Shown piece by piece: positions 1-10,688 of a stretch of DNA of 31,325 bases (the first letter of the stretch is position 1; each line of letters begins with the position of its first letter). The translations under genes were made by a program, and so were the position numbers. The stretch covers positions 1 through 31,325 of IMG/VR virus record IMGVR_UViG_3300042691_051927, one strand, 5' to 3'. The notes under the pieces are model-generated. The model made no database searches and was not told the origin of the DNA. It saw only the letters and a list, made by a program, of their open reading frames with translations. Origin of the DNA: a virus.

Positions 1-2
1 AG

Positions 3-3000
3 AAGGCCCAGCTTGACGCTATGGCCGCAGCCATTGAGGCAGGCAAGCAAAGCACCGCGTATGTTGGGACTGGTCAGTATTACGATCAGCGAGCAAAGGC
101 GTTGGAGCTTGATCAGCAGGAACGCCAGCGACGGATGCAAGAGCGCATTGATGATTTGCTCAAGAAGATTCAAGAAGGAAAGATTACCAAGGCCAAGGCG
201 TCTACAGAGCTTAAGGACATCTTTGGCGACGTTGGCCTAGACCTTGACGTTGCCCAGGCGCAAGGATACTCCTTCATGGAGTCGTTCTCTTCTGGCTTCA
301 TGGATGCGTTGAACTCTAACATCAACGCTACATTTGCCAACATGCCAAAGGCCATTATGGCGGCCCTCAACGTTCTTGCGCAAAGCGCAGCGTACAAGAA
401 GGCTCAAGACGCTCTCAATAACATTATGAACCCATCAACCGATACGCGAACAATCAAGGGCCAGACCATGGTCGATTTGCTTGCGGCACGAATTTCGGAC
501 ACCAAGAACCTTCAGACAAAACTGCGTGAGTACTATGCCCTGATCAAGCCGGAAGTTGGCATGAATGACCCTGAGCGCGTAAAGCGGTTCAAGCAGATCG
601 GCGGATTCCTTGCCGAGCTTGAGCGCTTGAAGAACTTCTACACTCCTGGCGGAAAATACACCAGCGGACAATATGACGACCTTAACGTTGGGTTCATGGA
701 GAAGTTTGGCAGCCTGCTACAACTTGTGATGTCCAGCCTTGCCGGATACTATCCGGGCACTAAGGCAATGGGTGGCGGACTGTTCGGCGGAACACAATAC
801 ATGGTTGGCGAGCGCGGGCCGGAAATGCTCACCATGTTCAAGGGCGGCGGCGGATATGTCACGCCAAATCACAGGCTCCCATCGTCTCTCAGGTCTTCTG
901 CCGGAGCCCTTCGCGCCGGCGCATACGGCCGCGCGGTTGGCGGATACGTTGGATATGGCGGCCCAATTCGTGAAGACAGCGTCACAGTCCCAACCCCGGG
1001 CCCAACTCCAGAGCCGTCATGGATCCCATGGGAGCCATCGCCGACTCCGACGCCGACCCCTACCGGAACGCCAACCCCGACGCCGACACCAACAGCCGGT
1101 CCAGAGCCAAAACCAGAGGGCAGCCCATGGGGAATGTTCCCATTTAACTTTAGGATGTATACAAAGTGGATTAACTCGGTCATTCCAATGGGCGGAATTG
1201 GTCGAATTTACGGCGGCCCAAATGGAGAGTTTACTGGGTATAACAAGGGGACAACAATTCCATTTGAGGGCGATGACGGATTTGCTGTGGTTAAGCGACC
1301 AACTTGGTGGGATCGATTTAAGGACAGAATCAACGTTCGGAAGATTGCACCATTCGATTGGAAAGGCCCTGGAAACATTAAAACGTGGTCGCCAAAGAGC
1401 GGGTTTGTTCCTGGCGTACTAAAAGACCTGCCTAACGGAAAAGTAAAGCTGATTCCTGGCAACGCAATGACCAAGGCGGCCGCAACCACTATGGCCCAGG
1501 CGTTTAGGGGAACTGTAATCCTTAGCACCGGCCTAAGCGCTATTGACATTGCAACGGCCAGCGAGCGCGGAGAATCTCCTGCTCGTGCCTGGGTGCGCAA
1601 TATTGCCATGAATGTTGGCGCACTTGCCATGGCCGTTCCAAATATTGTAGGAGTAGTAGGCAGTGGTGGAACCGCTATTGCTGCTGTGCTTGCTGCAAAC
1701 GCTGTAGTGGCCACTGCCCTAGATGCCCTTGCCGGCGGTGCTTACGACCTTCTTTTTGGCAACGTATGGGACGGAAAGCAAACACAGCAGTCTATCGATA
1801 TGGGCCAAGAGAGGTCTTTGGGATTCTTTGGTGATATCTTTAATTACAATAAGGGCTTCAACCCTGCTCAAAGGCCAAGGCTAACACCAGGAAACGAGCT
1901 TCTGAATTTGCCAAGCCCAACCGTAATGCCAAAGCTAAGGTTTGGTGGCGGTCGAGCTGAGGGCGGGCCGGTTGACGTTGGCCGTGGGTATGATGGCACG
2001 CTAAGTTGGCTTGAAGACTACACAGACCCAGCAACCCGATTTATTCACCAGATCCTGCCACCAGGAAAGAGCAACAGCAATTTGGCTGGTATTGGCGGAT
2101 TTGTTGATATCTTGAGCTCCCTTTACAAAGCTGGGCTCTCATCAATTATGCCCGGACCCGATCTTGCCGACGCACTAGCAAGACTTGCTGGTAGCGGAAA
2201 GCTTCCTGGTCCGCTTGAGGCCCTTGCCCGCAATATGGCGGGGTTGTCTCAGCTCTCTAACGTATCGCGCCCAATGAGCCTTCGGGATATGTACGAGCTT
2301 GACCCGGCCTTTGATCTTGTTAAGCGCGGTATTTGGGATCGTGGATCACGACCTCTTGCTACGGGCGTTATCCGGTCTGTTGTTGGCGGACTGGACACAA
2401 ACTACGAACACCTGGGCGGCCTGCTCAGCGGACGCGCCGAAGACCTAGCCACGATGGGTGGTCCGTCTCCTATTACCTCCGTTGTAACGCGACGTGGATA
2501 TAAGCCGCCAAATGTTACTACCTCGTTCAATGACTTCCTTTCCGGTGACTATCACTTCCCATTCTTGGCAACTGATCCGGCATCGTTCCCGGAGAGCAAG
2601 CGAGTTGGCCTATCGTCTGCCTTGCCGCAGGGCGGAGTAAGTGCCTCAAAGATTGCTGAATTCCAAATTCCTGGCGGTATTCCTATTGATCAGATTGAAA
2701 CCATTCTTGGCCTGCCAACAATGGCTGACGAGAATAACCAATACCGTCCGTTTACCGATGCCGAACGAGCAGCAAGGGCCGCAAAGCTTGCAGAGATGGG
2801 CTTTACCGACCTTGGCAACATGGCTATCGCAACGGATGTATTGAATCAGCAAATTGCAGACTGGAGAAATTCTTCCGGCTCCCTTCCTGTTGATCCACAG
2901 GCCGTTGCAGAGATGCAAGCAAGGATTGTTGAAGCGGCAGCAACGGGCAGGATTTATGGTGGTCGAGAATCTCAGGCTGCACAACTTCTTAGGGCCGGCG

Positions 3001-5534
3001 TTCTTAGGAGCCCAGAAGAGGCCGCGCTGTATGCCGCAACGGCAGATGAGCATTTCAAGCGCGTTAGGGCAAGGCTGGTTGAGACCGAAGCTGAGCGAAC
3101 GCGAAATGCCAGAACTGTTGCCGGAAAGTCATTTGCCGATAGGGTTGCCGAGATTCGAGAGCGCCTGATCTTTACCCAGCCAGAGCTGTTTACAGATCTC
3201 CCCCCAGCAGTCACCGAAGACCTTGTCCTTAAGCTTGTAGACGCACCGGAAATCAAGCCGGTTGGCGGCGAACAGCTTGACCTTTTCAAATTAAAGTCGA
3301 ATAGCGGATTTGACGTGGAGGATATTGAAGGGGGTCGACGTGATTCTGTTCGGATGAGGCCGGGCGAAGGTTTGCGTGGCCGCCCAGTTCGAACCGGAAC
3401 AATCTTAAGGCAACCATCAAGCTTCCTTGGAAAGATTTTACACAATCTAGGAGTTTTTGGTCACGCAGGCACTACAGAGGTTGATAGCCTTGGAGCCGGC
3501 CCAGGGCGCGTGGCAATGGGCAAAGATTTCCCTGGATACCTAGCAGATACCATTAGTTTTGACTGGGGAGATCTGCGAATACCACATGATTATATGGATT
3601 ATGTAGACATGGCCTCCATTGATGCAATATCCAGCTCTGCTCGTCTAGCGTTGGCCGCCGCACCATTTGGCATGTTTGACCCTTCTGATCCAAGCAAGCG
3701 CCTACTGATTGATATCGTAGATCAAATCAGTGGAGAATCTTTTGCGGGAAGGGTTACCCGCTCAGATAGCAATTATATACAGTTGCGTAGGAGCGAGCTA
3801 AAAGGCGGCGCGCCGGACACAGTTATTCATGAGATTGGTCATCTTATGCATAATAACGCATTTGGCCCTCTTAAAGTCCTGCGCTCTCTCGTTGATCCCG
3901 AAGCTCGTAAACTTTTTTCTGCAAGATATAGAGAAGTGCTGGGCATTTTTGAACATAAGAAAAATCCAGATTACGATGATCAGGGAAGGCCCAAGAATCA
4001 CCCGGATTTTAATCCTAAGCCATACACGATTAAAGACACATTGTTTGGTCATGTAAGTGCCCTAAAATCAGCTTTCTATGAAGTTCAAGACCATTTGCAG
4101 AATGAGCAACTTATTCGAGCCTACGAACGCGCCCTTATCGCTCAGGGATTAAACCCGATCCAAGCTCGAGTTGAGGCTACAAGTCTGGCGCTTAACCATG
4201 GCTTGGGGAAGGGCTCCAAGGGATATCAGTACACCATGCCGAGGGATTTCCCGCGCCCAACCACGTATTCCGGGACAAACATCCACGAACATTTTGCTGA
4301 AATTTTCGCGGGACACACCATGGAATCTTTGCCAGATGATATGTTCACGTTCCGAAACCCATTAAGTCAAAACCTTTCTGGAAGGAGTCCAACACATAAC
4401 TGGCGAACCTCGCCACCCGAGCTCCAGGCGGAGCAAGGCGTACTGCAATCTGCTGGGCAAATGCTTGACCTTGAATACACGAGGGGTGTAGCCGACATAG
4501 CATCTGGTGCACTGCCCGACCCAAATGGGTTTGTGGAACGCGCTTTTGCAGCCAGATCTCAATACCCAAGAGAATTGGCAAGGGAATATGGTTTTAGGGC
4601 AATTACAGACCCTGGTGCGGTTGCTGCGGGGCTTATGCCGGAGCTATACACCCCTAAATCTCGTAGAGTCCCAGTACCGTTTACTGGCGGCAAGCTAAGC
4701 CTCAAGGGAATGCAGGCCTGGACCCCAGACCAGGGCGGGTTTAAGGGTACGGCCGCAAAGGCAGATAGTTTTGTCGGTACCAAAAAGGGTAACTTCCTTT
4801 CAGGATTCCTTGCAGATGTTGGAATGATGGCTGCCAGTGGCAACTGGGACTTCGCCCAGCTCATCCCGTCCCTAGCGTTTAACCTCCTTAGCATCCTTCC
4901 AAAGATTGGCGGACCGGCAGCCATGATTGCAGGGCTTCTGACGACGGGGGCCACCGGCGGCGATATGGGGCGAGCGGCGGCCGGAACCGTCGGCTCGCTG
5001 GTTGGCGGCCTCCTTGGCAATTTGATTCCAATCCCATTCATCGGCGGCATGGTCGGCAGCATCCTTGGCGGAATGCTTGGCGACTTTATTTATACAAACT
5101 TTATCAACCCAGAGTCGGCAAATCAGGGAACCCAGATGATCCAGGCCGGTGGTGGGGCGGTGTATAACGTTGGACCGAATGCCCCGTTCCCATTCAATAG
5201 CCGGTCAAATGTTCCGTTCTCTGGTGAGCCAACCCGCAAGATTGGCGGGCGGGCCTTTGGTGGTGCCGTTCGGCCAAACTTGGGATACATGGTTGGCGAG
5301 CGTGGCCCAGAGCTCCTTGTTCCTGGCGGCCTTGGAGGCAGCATCATCCCGAATCACAAGTTGCGGGCTCCGTCAGGGGTATCCCCGGTTGCTGGCGGCC
5401 AAACCGTCAACGCCTCTGTAGTAATCAACAATCCAAACGTCTCTAACGCCGGCGATATTGATAAACTTGCCAAGAAGGTTGCGGAGGCGCAGACGCGCGC
5501 TCTGCGTTCAGCTGGATATGTAAGGCCCAAGTAA
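3..5534 (+). CDS. Tape-measure-like tail protein with embedded metallopeptidase motif (5' truncated)
   Basis: The reading frame is open to the left edge, so the N-terminus is missing; residue numbers here count from the ATG at 21. Tape-measure proteins set tail length and leave the tail with the DNA. Two copies of the motif MVGERGPE, typical of tape-measure C-termini, lie at about residues 261 and 1757. Between them are a Pro-Thr-Pro linker (about 324-368), a hydrophobic stretch (about 492-574), an HEIGH zinc-peptidase motif (1270-1274) with a possible third-ligand helix HEHFAE (1422-1427), and a Gly-rich hydrophobic segment (about 1622-1694). The motifs, the length and the position directly before baseplate genes support the role. 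The protease activity is inferred from the motif only. The long cargo between the duplicated motifs is unusual. The next gene starts 3 nt downstream with only a weak ribosome site. Confidence 0.75.
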   Translation, partial: KAQLDAMAAAIEAGKQSTAYVGTGQYYDQRAKALELDQQERQRRMQERIDDLLKKIQEGKITKAKASTELKDIFGDVGLDLDVAQAQGYSFMESFSSGFMDALNSNINATFANMPKAIMAALNVLAQSAAYKKAQDALNNIMNPSTDTRTIKGQTMVDLLAARISDTKNLQTKLREYYALIKPEVGMNDPERVKRFKQIGGFLAELERLKNFYTPGGKYTSGQYDDLNVGFMEKFGSLLQLVMSSLAGYYPGTKAMGGGLFGGTQYMVGERGPEMLTMFKGGGGYVTPNHRLPSSLRSSAGALRAGAYGRAVGGYVGYGGPIREDSVTVPTPGPTPEPSWIPWEPSPTPTPTPTGTPTPTPTPTAGPEPKPEGSPWGMFPFNFRMYTKWINSVIPMGGIGRIYGGPNGEFTGYNKGTTIPFEGDDGFAVVKRPTWWDRFKDRINVRKIAPFDWKGPGNIKTWSPKSGFVPGVLKDLPNGKVKLIPGNAMTKAAATTMAQAFRGTVILSTGLSAIDIATASERGESPARAWVRNIAMNVGALAMAVPNIVGVVGSGGTAIAAVLAANAVVATALDALAGGAYDLLFGNVWDGKQTQQSIDMGQERSLGFFGDIFNYNKGFNPAQRPRLTPGNELLNLPSPTVMPKLRFGGGRAEGGPVDVGRGYDGTLSWLEDYTDPATRFIHQILPPGKSNSNLAGIGGFVDILSSLYKAGLSSIMPGPDLADALARLAGSGKLPGPLEALARNMAGLSQLSNVSRPMSLRDMYELDPAFDLVKRGIWDRGSRPLATGVIRSVVGGLDTNYEHLGGLLSGRAEDLATMGGPSPITSVVTRRGYKPPNVTTSFNDFLSGDYHFPFLATDPASFPESKRVGLSSALPQGGVSASKIAEFQIPGGIPIDQIETILGLPTMADENNQYRPFTDAERAARAAKLAEMGFTDLGNMAIATDVLNQQIADWRNSSGSLPVDPQAVAEMQARIVEAAATGRIYGGRESQAAQLLRAGVLRSPEEAALYAATADEHFKRVRARLVETEAERTRNARTVAGKSFADRVAEIRERLIFTQPELFTDLPPAVTEDLVLKLVDAPEIKPVGGEQLDLFKLKSNSGFDVEDIEGGRRDSVRMRPGEGLRGRPVRTGTILRQPSSFLGKILHNLGVFGHAGTTEVDSLGAGPGRVAMGKDFPGYLADTISFDWGDLRIPHDYMDYVDMASIDAISSSARLALAAAPFGMFDPSDPSKRLLIDIVDQISGESFAGRVTRSDSNYIQLRRSELKGGAPDTVIHEIGHLMHNNAFGPLKVLRSLVDPEARKLFSARYREVLGIFEHKKNPDYDDQGRPKNHPDFNPKPYTIKDTLFGHVSALKSAFYEVQDHLQNEQLIRAYERALIAQGLNPIQARVEATSLALNHGLGKGSKGYQYTMPRDFPRPTTYSGTNIHEHFAEIFAGHTMESLPDDMFTFRNPLSQNLSGRSPTHNWRTSPPELQAEQGVLQSAGQMLDLEYTRGVADIASGALPDPNGFVERAFAARSQYPRELAREYGFRAITDPGAVAAGLMPELYTPKSRRVPVPFTGGKLSLKGMQAWTPDQGGFKGTAAKADSFVGTKKGNFLSGFLADVGMMAASGNWDFAQLIPSLAFNLLSILPKIGGPAAMIAGLLTTGATGGDMGRAAAGTVGSLVGGLLGNLIPIPFIGGMVGSILGGMLGDFIYTNFINPESANQGTQMIQAGGGAVYNVGPNAPFPFNSRSNVPFSGEPTRKIGGRAFGGAVRPNLGYMVGERGPELLVPGGLGGSIIPNHKLRAPSGVSPVAGGQTVNASVVINNPNVSNAGDIDKLAKKVAEAQTRALRSAGYVRPK

Positions 5535-5537
5535 CCC

Positions 5538-8500
5538 ATGGACTATACCGGAACAATAACCATAAAAATAAAACCAAAGCTGCTAAACCATACCCCCCTG
5601 GGCGATGGTTTCTTTAGCATTACCAGTCGTGTTAGTTTTTCTGAGGGCGGCTCGGATAGCGCATTTACGTTTACGGAGAGCTCAGACGGGTCGCTTGGAG
5701 AGGCGCAGTTCTCAATGTTTACCATGTTCCCCCACTCAATTACAAGCTGGTCTGGCTACTCTGGGGCCTCCGTAGATGACCAAGTACAAGCTGCCCTTAA
5801 TGACCCGACGTACGACTTTGAGATTCCGGCTCGCACAGAAGTACAGATCTATGAAGACAACACACTCATTTTTGGTGGAATTGTTACTGAGGTGTCGCGG
5901 GTCCGTGAGGGCGGCTCTATCACAACAAAAATCAAGTGCGCCGACTACACCGCACTTCTTGACGAAGTGGTTATTGACCGGTACAAAGCGCCCTATGAAA
6001 CGTACGATTATCAGCTGATTCGTGGTGGCTACCTAACCGACAAGGAAAAAAACGGCGTTAAGGTGACCAAAATCGTCAATGGCAGCAGCGGTGGCGGCAG
6101 CCCAAAGCGCTTAATTACCGTTACCCTTGACGACTCGCATGATGTGATTGTCGGGCAGAAGGTAGAAATTGACCGAACGACAAACTACAACGGTACTTAC
6201 ACCGTTGCCTCAATTCTCTCACTTGTCTCCTACACAGCGCTTAGCACTTCTTCTTACACCGTTCTTGCAGATGAGACGTCTGGGCGCAGTACCCCATACA
6301 CCATCTCTTTTTTTGAGGACATCAATAAGACCGACCCATATACCGGATCATCCATCTCCAACGCTATCGATTACGACAACCCTCTTACCACCGCAACGAA
6401 CTATGTCGTGACGGGCGGAAGTGATTGGCGCTTTAGCCCAATCACGTATGTTCCAGACGCCTCATACCCAGAAAAACTTGGGGCCAAAATCCTTTTGCCG
6501 CTTTCCGAGGGAAAGTCTGATGACGGCAGATCCGCAGTCGATCCGAAGGCCCTAGACTCGGACGAGCGGTTGCGTCTATATCGAATTGAGAATGCCATTA
6601 CGGAGCGCTACATTGTTAGCCAAATTGGCGCATACAATGCCGCAAGCAACTATATCGACATTACTACAATTTCAGATCACAATTTTCAAACTGGTCAGTA
6701 TTTGAATCTGGGCAACGTAGATACAAATCGACCGGGTGATTACACTGCCGGATTCCGTGGCGACCGTCAGTCTTCAAAGGTACTGCGAATTACCACCGAC
6801 ATCGACCCTGGCTTTTCGGTTCAATCGGCAACTATTACTGGCGCAACTTGCGACGGAATCTATACAACCTACACGGCAAACAATACGCTTAAAGTCGGCT
6901 CTCCTGTGGGAATTACAGGAATAACGCACTCTGGGGCCGGAACTGAGGGAAGCTACAACGTTGACTTTTCAATTATTGAAGAAGCAACGGCAACTACGTT
7001 TAAAATTCGCAATGTCACCACAAGAACCTACGCTTCTGGCGGCACTGCTTATTCGTCATTTGTTCTGCTAAACGAACTTCAAACAATATCCGCAGCAGAA
7101 AAACGCCTTAAAATTATTGCAGCACAACGAATTGCTGACATTACTACAGTATGGTACGACAGCGCTACAAAATATTTTAATGTTGGGGATGTCATCACAA
7201 TTAACGGAGATGCGACATTCGACGGTCGGTTTACTGTTACCGAAAGTGGCGCTGCAGAAGGAAATTCCGGCTTACCGCTTAGGGTCTCCTATGTTGGGAG
7301 AACAAACAACGTTGCCCAGATTATTATTTCAAAGAATGCGAGCGGCTACCCAGAATTTAACGCGCACCCGTTCAATAAAGGCGACGTCGTGGACGTCACT
7401 TTACCAACTGGATATACCTCTGCAAATGCAACTGCAGTCACCATTCTGGGGGAGGGGTCGGCAACCGGAAGTGGCACTTCTGCAGTGTTGTATTACCCAA
7501 GCACCGGAAGTAATATTAAGTTTACAAAGAAATTTACTAACGCTCAAATTGCCACAACATCGGTAACTTTTTCAACTAAGACGCTGTCGTACATTAAGTT
7601 TTCCGACGAGCGGGCGGACACCGTTAAGGCAGCAAGGGCGGTCAAGGCCGGGGCGTACATTTCTCTTCCATACTACGCTTGGGACGCGGTTGCCAGCGGT
7701 TCTCGCTCAGCCGCAACCCCAAGCGCCTCTTTTGTAACCATGCCGAATGACTCGATTGTTTACCTTGGGGGGCGGCAAAGCGTCGACTTTGAATCATCGG
7801 AATACATGGGGCTTAGCACAAGGCAGTCTGCTGAGATTGCCTTTGTTGAGCGAGCATCGGATATTGTTACTATTTACACAAAGGCTCCTCACTCATTTGC
7901 CGAGGGTCAGAGCGTCACGATAGCCGCAGATTCTCCATATACCGGCCTCAATGGTACTTATGGCATAGACAATGTTACCAAGGGCACGTTTAAATTCTCC
8001 TTAGCCGGATCGACAATTGCAAAAAATGCTGCGACCGGCAGCTGTTCATCTGACGGACTTGGGTTCTATGCAGCCGGAGGAATGATGAGCTCGATCTGCG
8101 TTATTAGGCCAGAATCCTTGCCATCATCCGGCCAGTATCAAACAATTTGGCATCACGGATCAACCGGCACCGGCCAGCGCCGAGAGCTGCAAATCAACGA
8201 CTCTGGCGCATTGTGCTTCATGACCATTAACAATTCCGGCTCCACTGAGCGGTTTGTCAGCACGCTGACTGTTGCTGCGGATGAGACGGCAATTGTCTAT
8301 GTTTCCTATAACCCAACCGGATCGCATATGTATCCTGCAGAAAGCGGCGACGAAACCTATGGAACATCTGGAAAGCTGACAATTCAAAAAAACGATGAAA
8401 CCCCGCAGACAAACACACCCTCAACCAGGGCGGTCACCAATCGCGGAAACTTTACTGTTGGCTACGGATACACTAATTCTGGAACTGCCACCTCGTTCTT

Positions 8501-10688
8501 TGACGGCTTGATTGGCAACATTTATGTATTTGATCGAGTTTTGCGAAACACCGAGCGAGAGCAAATTGTGTCGTGGATGGCGCATTATTTCACCCTGTCC
8601 GATCTTCTCTCTGAGACAAATGACTATCGCTATCTTGCAGATCACCCAGGAAAAGACGAAGCAAATCGGGCAAAAGAACCGTTTAACGGCATGACGCTTC
8701 GTCAGGCTATGGACTACATTTCCAAAAAGACTGGATCGCAGTATTGGGTAGATGCGAACAAGAAGCTGCACTACCAGCGTAGGAATGTTAAAAACCTTGT
8801 ACAAAATCCAACCTTTGAGGATAAGTTTGGCGGATCAAGCGCCAAGGACTGGACGCTTGGCTCGTTTACAATTAGCAGCCGCTCTTCCGGGCCGTATGGG
8901 TACGGATTCTCCGCAGCAGCCACTGGATCGTCAGAGCTTATTGCCCGCTCTGCATTCTTCCCAGTTGCTGCCAATCAAGTCTACTTTGCCTCAGCAATGA
9001 TAAAAACATCTGACGCTGCAAAGTCACTAATAAAGATTCGTTTTTACGATGCAAGCGGAACGCAGGTTGGCGCAGAAAAACCTATCGGTTCCGGAGTTTC
9101 TGCAAACAATTCTTGGGAGAAGATGTGGGGCATGGTTAAGGTTCCGACGACCGCAGGAATTACCCAGGCTGCGCTTATCTTCCACCACACCAGTCACACT
9201 AATTCTTATGATGATTATTACGCAGATCCAAAAGTTGTAAAAATTACATCGGCATTTGGCTTTGCAGACTACGGTATTGCACCAGGATCAAGCACAGAAA
9301 TGCTTTTTGACACAGACCTTAACGAAATTCTGCCGTTTAGGACGTTTGAGTCTCCAGAAAATATCTCGCAACAGGGGACACAGGCAAATCGCCTATACTT
9401 GTACGGCAAAGCTACGACTGTTGACTCTAGCAACAACATTATCACCCCATATGTTGTTACTGGACAAGTCATCAAGTATACGTTTGACTACGTCCAGGGG
9501 GTCTGGAACACCCACGGAAAAATCATTGAGGCGTCTAAGACCGACTCCAACCCAGAAACCATTGAGGACGCAGCGCTTGCTGCCAGCTCTTTCTGGGCAG
9601 AGAATGGGCAAAGCATCGAGTCGTATGATTTTGCGCATCCAAACAACGGCTCATCTGGAAGGCTGACCGTCGGTTCGATTATTCCGTATTTCTGGTCTGA
9701 GGTTGGAATCATCGAGCCGCTGGTTGTAAAGAGCCAGACAACCACCGTTTTGGGCGGGGAAATGTACTACAACGTCACCCTTGCCGGGGAGCCTGCGTTC
9801 CAGAAAAATGCAATTATCCTCGTGCAAAAGCAGCTGCTTACAGAAAATCTTGGGAGTGGCTCCGTAAAGTACATGACGCCCAGCAAGGTAACAAACTTCT
9901 TGGTGCAATCATTTGATAACGACGGCAAAGTTACCACTACCGGACAAAATGTTGTGTTGACTTGGAGCATTGATCGAACAGACCCTCGAAATAAAAAAGT
10001 TACCCATTTTGAAATTGCGCAAAAAAAGCAAAAACTTAAGCAAGGCCGAAGAAGCACTGCAAACATGACAGATGCATTGGTTAGTAGCACAAATTTTGCC
10101 GTGAAACGATCTGCCGCATCCGCCGGTGGGATTGCGGTAGTTACGCTGAAATATACGGCAAGCACTGGCCTAAAAGTTGGATCATATATTACCGTCGCTG
10201 GCGGGCAGATTGGCAAAAAGGCAACTAACAATCCGCCTATCTCTGGTGAGTATGAGGTTACCAGCGTTTCTTCTGATGGAAGAACAATCACCTACAACCA
10301 ATTTGCCCCAGCTACGTCTGGAATTATTGCTATCTCAGCAAAGCGGCGCAGGGATCTCCCAAGCATTGTAGTCACATGGTATGAAGAGGTTGGGTCAGAT
10401 ACCGCGTCAAGATGGGATCGCCTTGCAATCTCGACTTCAACTTCGTACACTGATGACGGCGATACCGATGCATCCAAAGTTGCCGGCAAGGGAGTTGACA
10501 TTAAATACCGGTATCAGTATCGAGTACGAGCTGTTGCCAAGGACATTGCAACCGGAGTCGAACTATTTGGTCCATGGTCATATGTTCCAGCGGGCTATCT
10601 TAACACCTCCAGCGATACGGGATGGATTTACATTAGCGATAATCTTTTCCTTGCCGGAGTGCCAGACCTACAGGAGCCAAATACATGA
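5538..10688 (+). CDS. Large modular tail/baseplate protein with lectin-like domains
   Basis: This 1716-aa protein follows the tape-measure gene and overlaps the next gene by ATGA. The first ~170 residues resemble the hub/baseplate minor tail proteins that follow the tape measure in siphophages. Then come several degenerate beta modules of the type 'hGhxxGdxVxi.g...nGtyxV' (for example around nt 6130, 6670, 7170, 7870 and 10140). A LamG/concanavalin-like region spans about residues 747-1018, and a jelly-roll carbohydrate-binding-like region spans about 1084-1236, opening with NLVQNPTFE. Fn3-like sequence lies at about 1465-1500 and near the C-terminus. The likely role is distal tail structure plus binding of host surface glycans. 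Domain names are from recognised sequence style, not a database search. Confidence 0.75.
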   Translation: MDYTGTITIKIKPKLLNHTPLGDGFFSITSRVSFSEGGSDSAFTFTESSDGSLGEAQFSMFTMFPHSITSWSGYSGASVDDQVQAALNDPTYDFEIPARTEVQIYEDNTLIFGGIVTEVSRVREGGSITTKIKCADYTALLDEVVIDRYKAPYETYDYQLIRGGYLTDKEKNGVKVTKIVNGSSGGGSPKRLITVTLDDSHDVIVGQKVEIDRTTNYNGTYTVASILSLVSYTALSTSSYTVLADETSGRSTPYTISFFEDINKTDPYTGSSISNAIDYDNPLTTATNYVVTGGSDWRFSPITYVPDASYPEKLGAKILLPLSEGKSDDGRSAVDPKALDSDERLRLYRIENAITERYIVSQIGAYNAASNYIDITTISDHNFQTGQYLNLGNVDTNRPGDYTAGFRGDRQSSKVLRITTDIDPGFSVQSATITGATCDGIYTTYTANNTLKVGSPVGITGITHSGAGTEGSYNVDFSIIEEATATTFKIRNVTTRTYASGGTAYSSFVLLNELQTISAAEKRLKIIAAQRIADITTVWYDSATKYFNVGDVITINGDATFDGRFTVTESGAAEGNSGLPLRVSYVGRTNNVAQIIISKNASGYPEFNAHPFNKGDVVDVTLPTGYTSANATAVTILGEGSATGSGTSAVLYYPSTGSNIKFTKKFTNAQIATTSVTFSTKTLSYIKFSDERADTVKAARAVKAGAYISLPYYAWDAVASGSRSAATPSASFVTMPNDSIVYLGGRQSVDFESSEYMGLSTRQSAEIAFVERASDIVTIYTKAPHSFAEGQSVTIAADSPYTGLNGTYGIDNVTKGTFKFSLAGSTIAKNAATGSCSSDGLGFYAAGGMMSSICVIRPESLPSSGQYQTIWHHGSTGTGQRRELQINDSGALCFMTINNSGSTERFVSTLTVAADETAIVYVSYNPTGSHMYPAESGDETYGTSGKLTIQKNDETPQTNTPSTRAVTNRGNFTVGYGYTNSGTATSFFDGLIGNIYVFDRVLRNTEREQIVSWMAHYFTLSDLLSETNDYRYLADHPGKDEANRAKEPFNGMTLRQAMDYISKKTGSQYWVDANKKLHYQRRNVKNLVQNPTFEDKFGGSSAKDWTLGSFTISSRSSGPYGYGFSAAATGSSELIARSAFFPVAANQVYFASAMIKTSDAAKSLIKIRFYDASGTQVGAEKPIGSGVSANNSWEKMWGMVKVPTTAGITQAALIFHHTSHTNSYDDYYADPKVVKITSAFGFADYGIAPGSSTEMLFDTDLNEILPFRTFESPENISQQGTQANRLYLYGKATTVDSSNNIITPYVVTGQVIKYTFDYVQGVWNTHGKIIEASKTDSNPETIEDAALAASSFWAENGQSIESYDFAHPNNGSSGRLTVGSIIPYFWSEVGIIEPLVVKSQTTTVLGGEMYYNVTLAGEPAFQKNAIILVQKQLLTENLGSGSVKYMTPSKVTNFLVQSFDNDGKVTTTGQNVVLTWSIDRTDPRNKKVTHFEIAQKKQKLKQGRRSTANMTDALVSSTNFAVKRSAASAGGIAVVTLKYTASTGLKVGSYITVAGGQIGKKATNNPPISGEYEVTSVSSDGRTITYNQFAPATSGIIAISAKRRRDLPSIVVTWYEEVGSDTASRWDRLAISTSTSYTDDGDTDASKVAGKGVDIKYRYQYRVRAVAKDIATGVELFGPWSYVPAGYLNTSSDTGWIYISDNLFLAGVPDLQEPNT

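Noticed and set aside
739-1422. 227-aa plus-strand frame inside the tape-measure gene
   Set aside because: It is a frame shadow with irregular composition and no start signal; the main frame continues through it with recognisable motifs.
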